NCBI RefSeq assembly: GCF_003986975.1
Contig: NZ_PIPO01000001.1
Span: 186,001-250,000 of the forward strand
Origin: Aliidiomarina soli
GTDB taxonomy: Bacteria; Pseudomonadota; Gammaproteobacteria; Enterobacterales; Alteromonadaceae
Direction: 5' to 3'
Length of the DNA: 64,000 nt
The translations under genes and the position numbers were made by a program. Below, one piece after another: positions 43,803-52,629 of the stretch. Numbering within the stretch: the stretch's first letter is position 1; every line of letters begins with the position of its first letter. Below the pieces are notes generated by a model, which made no database searches, was not told the origin of the DNA, and saw only the letters and a list, made by a program, of their open reading frames with translations.

Positions 43803-45296
43803 ATGGCTAAGCAAGTTCAACTGTACATTGGCGGCGAATTCGTAGATTCGGCCAGTACTAATATGATCCCGGTAACCAACCCGGCGACCCAGGAAGTGAT
43901 CGCGCAGGTACCTTGTGCAACGAAAGACGAAGTAAATGCGGCTATTGCCAATGCAAAGGCGGTATTTGAAGAGTGGAAAGAAACCCCTGTTTCTGAGCGT
44001 GCCCGTGTCATGATGCGGTATCAAGCCTTGTTAAAAGAACACCACGACGAAATTGCGACCATTCTGGCCAGCGAAACCGGGAAAACCTTTGATGATGCGA
44101 AAGGCGACGTCTGGCGTGGTATTGAAGTGGTCGAACACGCAGCAAATGTGCCGTCATTGTTAATGGGTGAAACCGTTGAGAACGTTGCGCGTGGAATCGA
44201 TACCTACAGCTACACCCAACCGCTAGGTGTCTGTGCAGGTATTACCCCATTTAACTTCCCGGCGATGATCCCATTGTGGATGTTCCCGCTTTCTATTGCC
44301 TGCGGTAACACCTTTATTTTGAAACCATCTGAACAGGACCCGCTGACACCAACCCGTCTGGTTGAGCTGTTTGAACAAGCGGGCGCGCCCAAAGGTGTGT
44401 TGCAGATGATTCATGGTGGCAAAGACCAGGTCGACATGCTGCTCGACCACCCGGATATACGGGCCCTGTCGTTTGTCGGTTCGGTCCCGGTTGGCCAGTA
44501 TATTTACCGTCGTGGTACCGAGAACATGAAGCGTGTTCAGGCGTTTGCCGGGGCGAAAAACCATTGTGTCATCATGCCGGATGCGAACAAGCAGCAAGTG
44601 CTTAATAACCTGGTTGGTGCCTCAGTTGGTGCCGCTGGTCAGCGTTGCATGGCGATCTCCTGTGCGGTGTTTGTCGGTAAAGCGAAAGAGTGGATTCCTG
44701 AGCTTGCCGAAGCACTGGCCAAAGTTCGCCCGGGTGCCTGGGACGATAAAGATGCGGCTTATGGGCCGGTCATTAGCCCGCAAGCCAAAGAGCGGGTACT
44801 TAAAATGATTCAGCAGGGTAAAGACGAAGGCGCAGAATGTCTGGTCGATGGCTCTGAATGCACAGTTGAAGGCTTCCCCGACGGAAACTGGGTCGGCCCT
44901 ACCTTCTTCGGCAAAGTAACTGCTGACATGGAAATCTATAAGCAGGAAATTTTCGGCCCGGTTCTATGTGGGATGGAAGCGGACAGCTTGCAGGAAGCAA
45001 TTGCCCTGGTGAATGCGAACCCTTACGGCAACGGCACCTCAATCTTTACCGCCAGTGGCGCGGCAGCGCGTAAATATCAGCACGAAGTCGAAGTAGGTCA
45101 GGTTGGTATTAACGTGCCAATTCCAGTGCCACTGCCATTTTTCTCGTTTACTGGCTGGAAGAATTCATTCTTCGGCGACTTACATGCCTATGGCAAACAA
45201 GCGGTACGTTTCTACAGCGAAACCAAGACAATTACTGCTCGCTGGCCCGAGACTGACCTTGTCAGCGGCCCGAACATGACCATTGATCTTAAGTAA
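43803..45296 (+). CDS. mmsA: methylmalonate-semialdehyde dehydrogenase (CoA-acylating)
   Basis: The 497-aa product is an aldehyde dehydrogenase of the MmsA type. It has [40 protein letters not shown], and [17 protein letters not shown]. The catalytic Cys is in [14 protein letters not shown], and [20 protein letters not shown] closes the signature. It oxidises methylmalonate semialdehyde to propionyl-CoA in valine catabolism. The other valine genes follow at once, and the gene starts downstream of the AraC-type operator. Confidence 0.96.
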   Translation: MAKQVQLYIGGEFVDSASTNMIPVTNPATQEVIAQVPCATKDEVNAAIANAKAVFEEWKETPVSERARVMMRYQALLKEHHDEIATILASETGKTFDDAKGDVWRGIEVVEHAANVPSLLMGETVENVARGIDTYSYTQPLGVCAGITPFNFPAMIPLWMFPLSIACGNTFILKPSEQDPLTPTRLVELFEQAGAPKGVLQMIHGGKDQVDMLLDHPDIRALSFVGSVPVGQYIYRRGTENMKRVQAFAGAKNHCVIMPDANKQQVLNNLVGASVGAAGQRCMAISCAVFVGKAKEWIPELAEALAKVRPGAWDDKDAAYGPVISPQAKERVLKMIQQGKDEGAECLVDGSECTVEGFPDGNWVGPTFFGKVTADMEIYKQEIFGPVLCGMEADSLQEAIALVNANPYGNGTSIFTASGAAARKYQHEVEVGQVGINVPIPVPLPFFSFTGWKNSFFGDLHAYGKQAVRFYSETKTITARWPETDLVSGPNMTIDLK

Positions 45297-45310
45297 GCCG
45301 AGGAGTTGAC

Positions 45311-46468
45311 GTGAATTATAATTTAACTGACGACCAGCAGGCGTTTGTTGATACAGCGCGCGCATTTGCTGAAAAAGAACTGGCGCCGAACGCGGCGCGC
45401 TGGGATGAAGAGCATCATTTCCCAATCGACGTGTTTCGTAAAGCCGGTGAAATGGGCTTTATGGGTATGTACACCCCGGAAAGTGCCGGTGGGTTCGGCA
45501 TGAGCCGTCTTGACAGTGCGCTGATTTTCGAGCAACTGGCGATGGGCTGCACCGCAACCACAGCAATGATGACGATCCATAATATGGTGACCTGGATGAT
45601 CGGCTCGTTTGCTAAGCCAGAGCTTATTGAAGAGTGGGTTGATGATCTTGTTGCGGGGCAAAAGCTGGGCTCTTACTGCCTGACGGAACCTGGTGCCGGC
45701 TCGGATGCGGCCAGCCTGCGTACCAGTGCAAAGAAAGACGGCGATGAGTACGTTCTCAATGGCTCCAAAATGTTTATCTCCGGTGCCGGTGAAACCGATG
45801 TGCTGGTAGTGATGGCGCGTACCGGTGGTGAGGGTGCTAGTGGTATCTCAGCGATTGTCGTACCAGCGGATGCCGACGGCATTCACTATGGTAAAGCCGA
45901 ACAGAAAATGGGCTGGAACGCGCAGCCAACTCGTTTGGTTACCTTTGAAAACGTGCGGGTGCCGGTCAAAAATCTGCTTGGCGAAGAAGGTGAAGGCTTT
46001 AAGTTCGCAATGATGGGTTTGGACGGTGGTCGTATCAACATTGCAGTATGCTCGGTTGGTACTGCTCAGGCGGCACTAAATACCGCCCGTGATTACATGC
46101 ACGAACGGAGTCAGTTTGGCAAGCCGTTGGCGGCTTTCCAGGCGTTGCAGTTCAAACTGGCTGACATGGCCACGGAACTGGTTGCAGCGCGTCAGATGGT
46201 CCGTCTGGCGGCCTTTAAAGTAGACAGTAACGACAGTGACAAGACGACTTACTGTGCCATGGCGAAACGTTTTGCCACCGATGTTGGCTTTAAAGTGTGT
46301 GATGAAGCACTGCAAATCCATGGTGGCTACGGGTATATCCGTGAATACCCGCTGGAACGTCACGTACGTGATGTGCGGGTGCATCAGATCCTCGAAGGTA
46401 CCAATGAAATCATGCGCATCATTATCGCGCGCCGCTTGTTAGCGGATGGTGCCAGCGAACTTGTGTAA
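45311..46468 (+). CDS. acyl-CoA dehydrogenase, probably isobutyryl-CoA dehydrogenase
   Basis: The 385-aa product is an acyl-CoA dehydrogenase. It has LTDDQQAFVDTARAFAEKEL, LGSYCLTEPGAGSDAASLRT, QFGKPLAAFQALQFKLADMA, and GGYGYIREYPLERHVRDVRV then HQILEGTNEIMRIIIARRLL. In the mms context it would convert isobutyryl-CoA to methacrylyl-CoA and also 2-methylbutyryl-CoA, with ETF as acceptor. The start is GTG at 45311 with AGGAG 6 bases upstream. It lies 14 bases after mmsA. Confidence 0.9.
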   Translation: MNYNLTDDQQAFVDTARAFAEKELAPNAARWDEEHHFPIDVFRKAGEMGFMGMYTPESAGGFGMSRLDSALIFEQLAMGCTATTAMMTIHNMVTWMIGSFAKPELIEEWVDDLVAGQKLGSYCLTEPGAGSDAASLRTSAKKDGDEYVLNGSKMFISGAGETDVLVVMARTGGEGASGISAIVVPADADGIHYGKAEQKMGWNAQPTRLVTFENVRVPVKNLLGEEGEGFKFAMMGLDGGRINIAVCSVGTAQAALNTARDYMHERSQFGKPLAAFQALQFKLADMATELVAARQMVRLAAFKVDSNDSDKTTYCAMAKRFATDVGFKVCDEALQIHGGYGYIREYPLERHVRDVRVHQILEGTNEIMRIIIARRLLADGASELV

Positions 46469-46488
46469 GCCAGTCTAAGGAGGCACGC

Positions 46489-47613
46489 ATGGATGTAGTA
46501 ACTTTTTCCACTCGCCCGGCGGCGAATGGCAAAACCATCGCAATTGCCACCTTAAACTCAGAGCGTTCATTGAACGCTCTGAGTTTACCTATGGTGGAAT
46601 TACTTGAACCTAAATTAAAGGAGTGGCGTGACGACCCCAGTGTCGCTTGTGTCTGGCTTGAAGGGGCGGGCGAAAAAGCCTTTTGCGCCGGTGGTGACAT
46701 TGTCGCCATGTACCAGGCAATGCAGGATCGGCCAGGTCAGGTGGTGAGTGAGGTCGAAGACTTCTTTACCCGCGAGTATCAGCTTGATTATTTAATCCAG
46801 ACCTTCCCCAAGCCTTTTATTGTATGGGGCCACGGGATCGTGATGGGCGGCGGTATGGGACTGATGAACGGTGCGTCGCATCGGATCGTCACCGAAAGCA
46901 CGCGCATGGCGATGCCTGAAGTCACTATTGGTTTGTATCCGGATGTTGGTGGCACCTATTTCCTCAACCGGATGCCGGACAAACTGGGTCTGTTTATGGG
47001 CCTGACCGGGGCGTCGATGAATGCCAGTGACGCGTTGTTCTTGAAACTGGCTGACCACTTTGTGCCATTTGCTGAAAAAGAAGCACTGCTGGAGAACCTG
47101 CAGGAAATAAGCTGGGGTGACACTGAGAGTCTTAATAAGCAAAAACTGACTGATACCCTGAGTGAACTGCAGCAACAGCATACGGATCTGTTACCGCGGG
47201 GCGCAGTAAAAGGACAGCTCGATAGCATCGGGCAGGCACTGAACGGCGATAGCATTGACCAGGTTGTGAGCAATATTCTCGCCATTGAAAGCGACGATAA
47301 GTGGTTAACTCGCGCCCAGGGCTCATTGCGTAACGGCTGTCCGATGACCGCTCATTTAGTTTGGAATCAGCTCCAACACGGCGCCAAGCTGAGTCTGGCT
47401 GAATGTTTTCAGCTTGAGCTGACACTATCGGTTAATTGCGCGGTGAAAGGTGATTTTTCGGAAGGTATTCGGGCATTATTAATAGATAAAGACAACCAGC
47501 CTAAGTGGAGCTACCCGTCGGTAGCAGAGGTTCCGGCAGAGGCGGTGGATGCAATGTTTATGTCACCATGGGGTGATAATGCGCATCCACTTAAAGACCT
47601 GGCAAAGGAGTAA
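46489..47613 (+). CDS. 3-hydroxyisobutyryl-CoA hydrolase
   Basis: The 374-aa product is of the HIBCH-type crotonase group. It has the conserved LNALSLPMVELLEPKLKEW, AFCAGGDIVAMYQAM, FIVWGHGIVMGGGMGLMNG and AMPEVTIGLYPDVGGTYFLN. The extended length (374 aa) and the PDVGGTYF block distinguish hydrolases from simple hydratases. It would release 3-hydroxyisobutyrate from its CoA ester for MmsB. The gene contains a remarkable 35-bp palindrome spanning codons 22-33. GGAGG precedes the ATG. Confidence 0.9.
   Translation: MDVVTFSTRPAANGKTIAIATLNSERSLNALSLPMVELLEPKLKEWRDDPSVACVWLEGAGEKAFCAGGDIVAMYQAMQDRPGQVVSEVEDFFTREYQLDYLIQTFPKPFIVWGHGIVMGGGMGLMNGASHRIVTESTRMAMPEVTIGLYPDVGGTYFLNRMPDKLGLFMGLTGASMNASDALFLKLADHFVPFAEKEALLENLQEISWGDTESLNKQKLTDTLSELQQQHTDLLPRGAVKGQLDSIGQALNGDSIDQVVSNILAIESDDKWLTRAQGSLRNGCPMTAHLVWNQLQHGAKLSLAECFQLELTLSVNCAVKGDFSEGIRALLIDKDNQPKWSYPSVAEVPAEAVDAMFMSPWGDNAHPLKDLAKE
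46553..46587. repeat. 35-bp near-perfect palindrome in the hydrolase gene
   Basis: TAAACTCAGAGCGTTCA (46553-46569) and TGAACGCTCTGAGTTTA (46571-46587) are exact reverse complements around one T. The 17-bp stem lies wholly within codons 22-33 of the 3-hydroxyisobutyryl-CoA hydrolase gene and does not disturb the reading frame. Confidence 0.95.
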
Positions 47614-47619
47614 CGAATT

Positions 47620-48516
47620 ATGGCAACAATCGGATTTATTGGTCTCGGTAACATGGGTGGGCCAATGGCGGCAAACCTGGTTAAGGCAGGTAACAAGGTC
47701 AAAGTATTTGACCTGTCAGACGATGCCGTGGCAGCGCTTGTGGCAGAGGGCGCTGAGCAGGCGAAGTCGGCAGCAGACGCAGTAGCGGATGTTGAGTTTG
47801 TGATTTCGATGCTACCGGCCTCGAAGCATGTGCGTAGTCTCTACCTTGAAGAGCAGGGCATTAAAGGTGCTATTCCGAAATCGGCGCTGGTGATTGATAG
47901 CAGTACCATTGATGCAGCCACTGCACGTGAGCTGGCAGTTGAATTGAATAAAGTGGGTGTACGCTTTATCGATGCACCCGTTTCCGGCGGTACTGCGGGA
48001 GCGAAATCTGGTACCTTAACCTTTATCTGTGGCGGCGATGAGGCCGATATTGAAGAAGCACGGGCGGTTCTCGGCCAGATGGGCAAAAACGTCTTTCGTG
48101 CTGGGGAACATGGTGCAGGCCAGGTCGCTAAAATCTGCAACAACATGCTGCTTGCAATCCTCATGGCAGGTACCTCAGAAGCGTTGCAGCTGGGTAAAGC
48201 CAATGGACTGGACCCGAAAGTATTATCGGAAATTATGCTGCAAAGCTCAGGTCGTAACTGGACGCTGGAAGTGTATAATCCGTGCCCGCACGTATTAGAA
48301 GGTGTGCCTTCCAGTAACAATTATCAGGGTGGCTTCCAGGTTGACCTGATGAAGAAAGATCTGGGACTGGCAATGGATACCGCAGAGCAGTCAGGGGCGG
48401 TCACCGCACTTGGCAAACTTGTGCAATCACTTTACAGCGAACACAGCAGCGAAGGTTCTGGTAAGAAAGACTTCTCAAGTATTTTTAACCATTTTGAACC
48501 AAAGCGCGACGCCTAG
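47620..48516 (+). CDS. mmsB: 3-hydroxyisobutyrate dehydrogenase
   Basis: The 298-aa product belongs to the beta-hydroxyacid dehydrogenases. It has the Rossmann motif ATIGFIGLGNMGGPMAANLV, RFIDAPVSGGTAGAKSGTLT, and AKICNNMLLAILMAGTSEAL with the catalytic Lys region. It oxidises 3-hydroxyisobutyrate to methylmalonate semialdehyde with NAD. The gene lies 6 bases after the hydrolase gene and completes the route back to MmsA. Confidence 0.95.
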   Translation: MATIGFIGLGNMGGPMAANLVKAGNKVKVFDLSDDAVAALVAEGAEQAKSAADAVADVEFVISMLPASKHVRSLYLEEQGIKGAIPKSALVIDSSTIDAATARELAVELNKVGVRFIDAPVSGGTAGAKSGTLTFICGGDEADIEEARAVLGQMGKNVFRAGEHGAGQVAKICNNMLLAILMAGTSEALQLGKANGLDPKVLSEIMLQSSGRNWTLEVYNPCPHVLEGVPSSNNYQGGFQVDLMKKDLGLAMDTAEQSGAVTALGKLVQSLYSEHSSEGSGKKDFSSIFNHFEPKRDA

Positions 48517-48531
48517 AATAAGGATTTAATA

Positions 48532-49296
48532 ATGCAAGTTAACAACAGTGTGATTGTTATCACTGGGGGCGCCCAGGGATTAGGCCTGGCGATGGCGGAA
48601 CATTTCGCCGCCCAGGGCGCTCGTCTGGCGCTGATCGACATGAATGATGATGCCTTGTCTGAGGCGGTTCAATCATGTCAGCAACAGGGCGCCAAAGACG
48701 TTCGCAGTTATATTATTAACGTGACGGATGAAGAAGCGGTCGAATCTGGTTTTGCCCAGATAGACAGGGACTTTGGTGGTATCAATGTATTGGTTAATAA
48801 CGCCGGCGTATTACGCGATGGCATGCTGGTTAAGTACAAAAATGGTGAAGTGACTCATAAAATGCCATTGAGCCAATGGCAGTCAGTGATCGATGTGAAC
48901 CTGACCGGGACCTTTTTGTGTGGTCGTGAAGCCGCTGCAGTGATGGCTAAACGCGAACAGGGCGGGGTGATCATCAATATCTCCAGTGTTGCTCGCGCCG
49001 GTAATATTGGCCAGACTAACTACTCTGCCACTAAAGCAGGCGTGGTCGCCATGACCGTCACCTGGGCTCGTGAACTGGGCCGTTTTGGTATTCGTTGTGG
49101 TGCTATTGCGCCAGGCTTTATTGAAACACCGATGACCCAGGCGATGAAGCCGGAGGCTGTGGAACGAGCGTTGGCAATGGTACCGCTTAAACGTTGGGGA
49201 CAGCCCAGTGAAGTGGCGGATTCAGCGCGTTATATCATTGAAAACGACTTTTTCTCGGGTCGCGTGATTGAAATTGATGGTGGTGTTCGCCTTTAA
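48532..49296 (+). CDS. short-chain dehydrogenase/reductase, BCAA cluster
   Basis: The 254-aa product is a classical SDR. It has the cofactor motif VITGGAQGLGLAMAEHFA, NVLVNNAGVLRDGML, active-site Tyr/Lys in NYSATKAGVVAMT, and GFIETPMTQAM. In a valine/isoleucine cluster it may act as a 3-hydroxy-2-methylbutyryl-CoA dehydrogenase, though it resembles FabG as well. It lies 15 bases after mmsB and ends the operon at a strong terminator. Reaction unproven. Confidence 0.82.
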   Translation: MQVNNSVIVITGGAQGLGLAMAEHFAAQGARLALIDMNDDALSEAVQSCQQQGAKDVRSYIINVTDEEAVESGFAQIDRDFGGINVLVNNAGVLRDGMLVKYKNGEVTHKMPLSQWQSVIDVNLTGTFLCGREAAAVMAKREQGGVIINISSVARAGNIGQTNYSATKAGVVAMTVTWARELGRFGIRCGAIAPGFIETPMTQAMKPEAVERALAMVPLKRWGQPSEVADSARYIIENDFFSGRVIEIDGGVRL

Positions 49297-49342
49297 ATTT
49301 TTAGTGGTGAATATCCCCCAGTAATGCCTGTAATTAACGGGT

Positions 49343-49364
49343 AAAGGCGGCTTCGGCCGCCTTT
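49343..49364 (+). terminator. intrinsic terminator of the mms operon
   Basis: AAAGGCGGC and GCCGCCTTT form a 9-bp stem around a stable TTCG tetraloop, followed by a U-tract. It lies 47 bases past the SDR stop. The 223-base gap to gcvA also holds a 9-base repeat, CTGTGTTAA, at 49453 and 49484. Confidence 0.92.
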
Positions 49365-49519
49365 TTTAATCCAGGCAATCGACATTTTCGGATTAACATA
49401 ACTTTGCTAACTGGATTACTTTCTGTATCCTGATCAAGAGTCGGCACTGGTTCTGTGTTAATACCTGTATACCAGCGCCTTTACTGTGTTAAATAACGCC
49501 TCAGGCTAAGCAGTATTGT

Positions 49520-50425
49520 ATGCGTAAATTACCGCCACTTAATGCGTTGAAGTCGTTTGAAGCAGCCGCCCGGCATTTAAGTTTCACCAAAGCCGCGGAA
49601 GAACTTTTTGTCACTCAGGCGGCCGTCAGCCACCAGGTAAAAGCCCTCGAAGATTACCTTGCGATGCCGCTCTTTTTGCGCCGCAACCGCAGCTTGTTGC
49701 TGACTGAGGCTGGGCAGAATTATTATCTGGACATCCGGTCCATCCTTGAGCAGCTTACCCAGGCAACCAATAAGCTGATGTTGTCCAGTGAACGTGGTTC
49801 TCTGACTATCAGTGTGCCGCCCAGCTTCGCAATTTTGTGGATGGTGCCGCGCTTAAGTGAGTTTCACGACAAGTTCCCGGATATTGATGTGCGGATTAAA
49901 GCGGTGGATGAAGTTGCTGGGTCGCTGACCGACAATGTCGATATTGCTATTTACTATGGCCGTGGCCACTGGCCGGGCCTTAAGTCATACAAACTGCATG
50001 ATGAATACCTGCTTCCGGTGTGCTCGCCACGCTTATTAGATGGCCCCAAGCCGATAAAAACCGCTGACGACTTGCTAAAACATACACTGTTGCACGAAGA
50101 AACCCGTAATGCCTGGGTCGATTGGTTCGCGATGGTGGGTCTTGAGGTGCCAAGCCGGATCAGTGGTCCGGTATTCAGCCATTCGTCGTTGTCATTGAAA
50201 GCGGCAGTTCATGGTCAGGGCATTGCACTGGCCAACAGCGTACTGGCAAAGCCGGAGCTGGACAGTGGCCATCTGGTAAAACTGTTTGAAGAAGTGCTTC
50301 CTACCAGCGATGCCTTCCACCTGGTATGCCGGGAGTCACAGGCTGAAATTGGTAAAATTGCGACCTTCCGCAACTGGCTGCTGGAGGTGGTCGGGCAGGA
50401 AGAAGCGGAAAGTCATGGTAAGTAG
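49520..50425 (+). CDS. gcvA: LysR-family regulator, GcvA type
   Basis: The 301-aa product has a LysR helix-turn-helix very close to GcvA: LPPLNALKSFEAAARHLSFT then KAAEELFVTQAAVSHQVKAL. The effector domain begins near residue 92. GcvA controls glycine cleavage in E. coli. Here the targets are outside the window, but the gene precedes DUF423 and rlmM as in E. coli gcvA-ygdD-rlmM. The stop overlaps the hydrolase gene by 11 bases. The name rests on helix-turn-helix similarity and synteny. Confidence 0.85.
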   Translation: MRKLPPLNALKSFEAAARHLSFTKAAEELFVTQAAVSHQVKALEDYLAMPLFLRRNRSLLLTEAGQNYYLDIRSILEQLTQATNKLMLSSERGSLTISVPPSFAILWMVPRLSEFHDKFPDIDVRIKAVDEVAGSLTDNVDIAIYYGRGHWPGLKSYKLHDEYLLPVCSPRLLDGPKPIKTADDLLKHTLLHEETRNAWVDWFAMVGLEVPSRISGPVFSHSSLSLKAAVHGQGIALANSVLAKPELDSGHLVKLFEEVLPTSDAFHLVCRESQAEIGKIATFRNWLLEVVGQEEAESHGK

Positions 50426-51065
50426 TGAAATGCACTGGGATGGGGAAGACAATCCCATTGTGTTGGTTTTCGCTCATGGTGCCGGCGCTGGTCCGCAGAG
50501 CGAGTTCATGCACAGTATGGCAGCTAAGCTGGCGCACCAGGGCCTGGCCGTGCTGCGGTTTGAATTTCCCTACTGGACTCAGGTGCGCGAGACAGGGCGT
50601 AAACGACCACCGAATAAGCAGGATGTGTTGCAACAAGCAATGCAGGACGTTGTTAGCAAAGCCGCGAACGGCACTGCGCAAGGCAAACCACTATGGTTGA
50701 TGGGAAAGTCGATGGGCGCACGGGTCGCTTTTCAGTCCTATGATCCACTGCACCGCGCGGGCTTCAATGTAAAAGGCTGCGTTGGCCTGGGCTTTCCGTT
50801 TCATCCGCCAGGTAAACAGGATAAGACCCGTACCCATGAACTGATTAATGGCGCGGCGAAAAACCTGGTGGTACACGGCAGCAAGGACCCCTTTGGTAAA
50901 CAAAGCTGGATCGAAAGCCAGTCGTTAGCAGCGCAACTCATGGTAGAATGGGTAGCTGGCGGCAACCATGACCTGGTCCCGAATAAATCCACCGGGGTTA
51001 GTGCCAACGAGAGTTGGCAGCAGGTGGCCGAGCGGGTCGCAAGCTTTATTAAGGAGCATTCATGA
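50415..51065 (+). CDS. alpha/beta hydrolase, KANL3/Tex30-like
   Basis: The 216-aa product is a small alpha/beta hydrolase with VLVFAHGAGAGPQSEF at the oxyanion side and LMGKSMGARVAF, whose GKSMG is the nucleophile elbow. LVVHGSKDPFG marks the Asp region and GGNHDL the His. It matches the KANL3/Tex30-type group, whose substrates are unknown. The frame extends upstream into gcvA, but the ATG at 50415 gives the natural N-terminus. It is inserted between gcvA and the DUF423 gene, which are adjacent in E. coli, and overlaps the latter as ATGA. Confidence 0.8.
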   Translation: MVSSEMHWDGEDNPIVLVFAHGAGAGPQSEFMHSMAAKLAHQGLAVLRFEFPYWTQVRETGRKRPPNKQDVLQQAMQDVVSKAANGTAQGKPLWLMGKSMGARVAFQSYDPLHRAGFNVKGCVGLGFPFHPPGKQDKTRTHELINGAAKNLVVHGSKDPFGKQSWIESQSLAAQLMVEWVAGGNHDLVPNKSTGVSANESWQQVAERVASFIKEHS

Positions 51066-51457
51066 GCCAGATTTTCATTGTTTTGGCCGGTTTACTGGGC
51101 GCGTTAAGTGTTGCACTTGGTGCATTCGCAGCGCATGGCTTACAAGCCAGCCTGTCTGAACGGTCGCTTGAGGTATTCAAGACCGCAGTTCACTACCAGT
51201 TCATGCATACAATTGCTTTGTTTGTGCTTGGCGTCTGGCTTAGTCAGCAGGCTCTTGGTAACTGGGGCACCGCAGTCGGTGTGAGCTGGTTGATTGGTAT
51301 TCTGTTATTCAGTGGCAGTCTGTATTGGTTAAGCTTAGGCGGGCCGCGCTGGCTTGGGCCAGTGACGCCGCTGGGTGGATTAAGTTTTATTATTGGCTGG
51401 CTATTGCTGGCCGTCGCTGCCTGGCGTGTTGCCGGTAGCGCTACAAATTCAGGGTAA
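51062..51457 (+). CDS. DUF423 family membrane protein (YgdD-like)
   Basis: The 131-aa product has four hydrophobic segments and the DUF423 N-terminus: LLGALSVALGAFAAHGLQAS, then FKTAVHYQFMHTIALFVLGV. A GGPRWLGPVTPLGGLSFIIG block follows. It is an inner-membrane protein of unknown function. Its start overlaps the hydrolase stop as ATGA, and rlmM follows after 2 bases; the DUF423-rlmM pairing is conserved in gammaproteobacteria. Confidence 0.9.
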   Translation: MSQIFIVLAGLLGALSVALGAFAAHGLQASLSERSLEVFKTAVHYQFMHTIALFVLGVWLSQQALGNWGTAVGVSWLIGILLFSGSLYWLSLGGPRWLGPVTPLGGLSFIIGWLLLAVAAWRVAGSATNSG

Positions 51458-51459
51458 TT

Positions 51460-52539
51460 ATGAGCGCTGTTGTATTATATTGTCGCGCCGGATTTGAAGG
51501 CGAATGCGCCGCAGAAATTCAGGAAAAAGCGGGCGAGCTGGGTATTTACGGCTTCTGCAAAGCACAGGCCGACAGTGGCCTGGTAACCTATCACTGCATG
51601 GCTGAAGAAGCTGATCACATTGCGAAAAAAATAGCGGTACGGAGTCTAATTTTTGCCCGCCAGCTATTTGTTCGTGTTGCCGAATGCAATGAACTGGAAA
51701 TACAGGATCGCATTGGCGGCATGCTGGCTACGTTGAAAGCACTGGATGAAGACACCTTGCCGTTATGTGGCGAGCTGCAGGTAGAAACAGCAGACACCAA
51801 CGAAGGCCGTGCGCTCTCTGCGTTATGTAAAAGTATCAGTACGCCGCTGCGTAAAGCCTTGCGTGACGCTGGTCGCTTGACTGAGCGCGACAGTGACCGC
51901 CGCCCGGTGTTGCACGTACTGTTCCGCAGCACCCACTCGGCGATGCTTGGCTATGCCTATACCTACAACCACTCACCATATCCGATGGGCATTGCACGGG
52001 TGCGCACACCGAAAGGTGCACCGAGTCGCTCGGCGGCGAAGTTAGCCGAAGCCTTTAAGGTTATGATCCCGGCAAGTGATTTTGACAGCCGCGTCAGCTC
52101 CGGTATGAAAGCAGTGGATCTGGGGGCGAGCCCAGGCGGCTGGACCTCGGTATTGGTCTATCACGGAATGATGGTGGATGCGGTTGATAACGGCGCGATG
52201 GACGATGGGCTGATGCAAACGGGTCAGGTTAAGCACCGTCGTGAAGATGGCTTTATCTTTCGCCCCAAGCGCCGCAACGTTGAGTGGCTGGTCTGCGATA
52301 TGGTGGAAAAACCAGTCAAGGTGGCACACTTAATGGCAGACTGGTTTATTGAAGAACAGTGCCGCCAGGCAATCTTCAACCTTAAACTGCCGATGAAAAA
52401 GCGCTACCCGTCCGTTCAGCAATACCTGCAGGCGATTCGCGATCGTTTCGCTGAAGCTGGCATGCGTCATTATGAACTTAGCGCAAAACACCTCTACCAC
52501 GACCGTGAAGAAATCACCGTCTACCTGCGCCGTACCTAA
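51460..52539 (+). CDS. rlmM: 23S rRNA 2'-O-ribose C2498 methyltransferase RlmM
   Basis: The 359-aa product has an N-terminal THUMP-like part (VVLYCRAGFEGECAAEIQEK). The Rossmann methyltransferase domain has AVDLGASPGGWTSVLVYHGM, WLVCDMVEKP and NLKLPMKKRYPSV with the catalytic Lys. It methylates C2498 of 23S rRNA using SAM. Length and synteny (DUF423-rlmM) fit E. coli RlmM (366 aa). A strong terminator follows. Confidence 0.95.
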   Translation: MSAVVLYCRAGFEGECAAEIQEKAGELGIYGFCKAQADSGLVTYHCMAEEADHIAKKIAVRSLIFARQLFVRVAECNELEIQDRIGGMLATLKALDEDTLPLCGELQVETADTNEGRALSALCKSISTPLRKALRDAGRLTERDSDRRPVLHVLFRSTHSAMLGYAYTYNHSPYPMGIARVRTPKGAPSRSAAKLAEAFKVMIPASDFDSRVSSGMKAVDLGASPGGWTSVLVYHGMMVDAVDNGAMDDGLMQTGQVKHRREDGFIFRPKRRNVEWLVCDMVEKPVKVAHLMADWFIEEQCRQAIFNLKLPMKKRYPSVQQYLQAIRDRFAEAGMRHYELSAKHLYHDREEITVYLRRT

Positions 52540-52566
52540 TCGAAGTCACCAGTATTTAAGACAATA

Positions 52567-52594
52567 AAAAAGGCATGCCGAAGCATGCCTTTTT
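52567..52594 (+). terminator. bidirectional terminator between rlmM and the isocitrate dehydrogenase gene
   Basis: AAAAAGGCATGC and GCATGCCTTTTT form a 12-bp perfect stem around CGAA with U-tracts both ways, placed between two convergent genes. Confidence 0.93.
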
Positions 52595-52629
52595 AAACTT
52601 ATCGTTTTGTTTATGCGCTGGCTGGGTTG

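Noticed and set aside
49453-49495. CTGTGTTAA repeated 31 bases apart upstream of gcvA
   Set aside because: A 9-base repeat is weak evidence, and no LysR-type T-N11-A dyad was seen in it.
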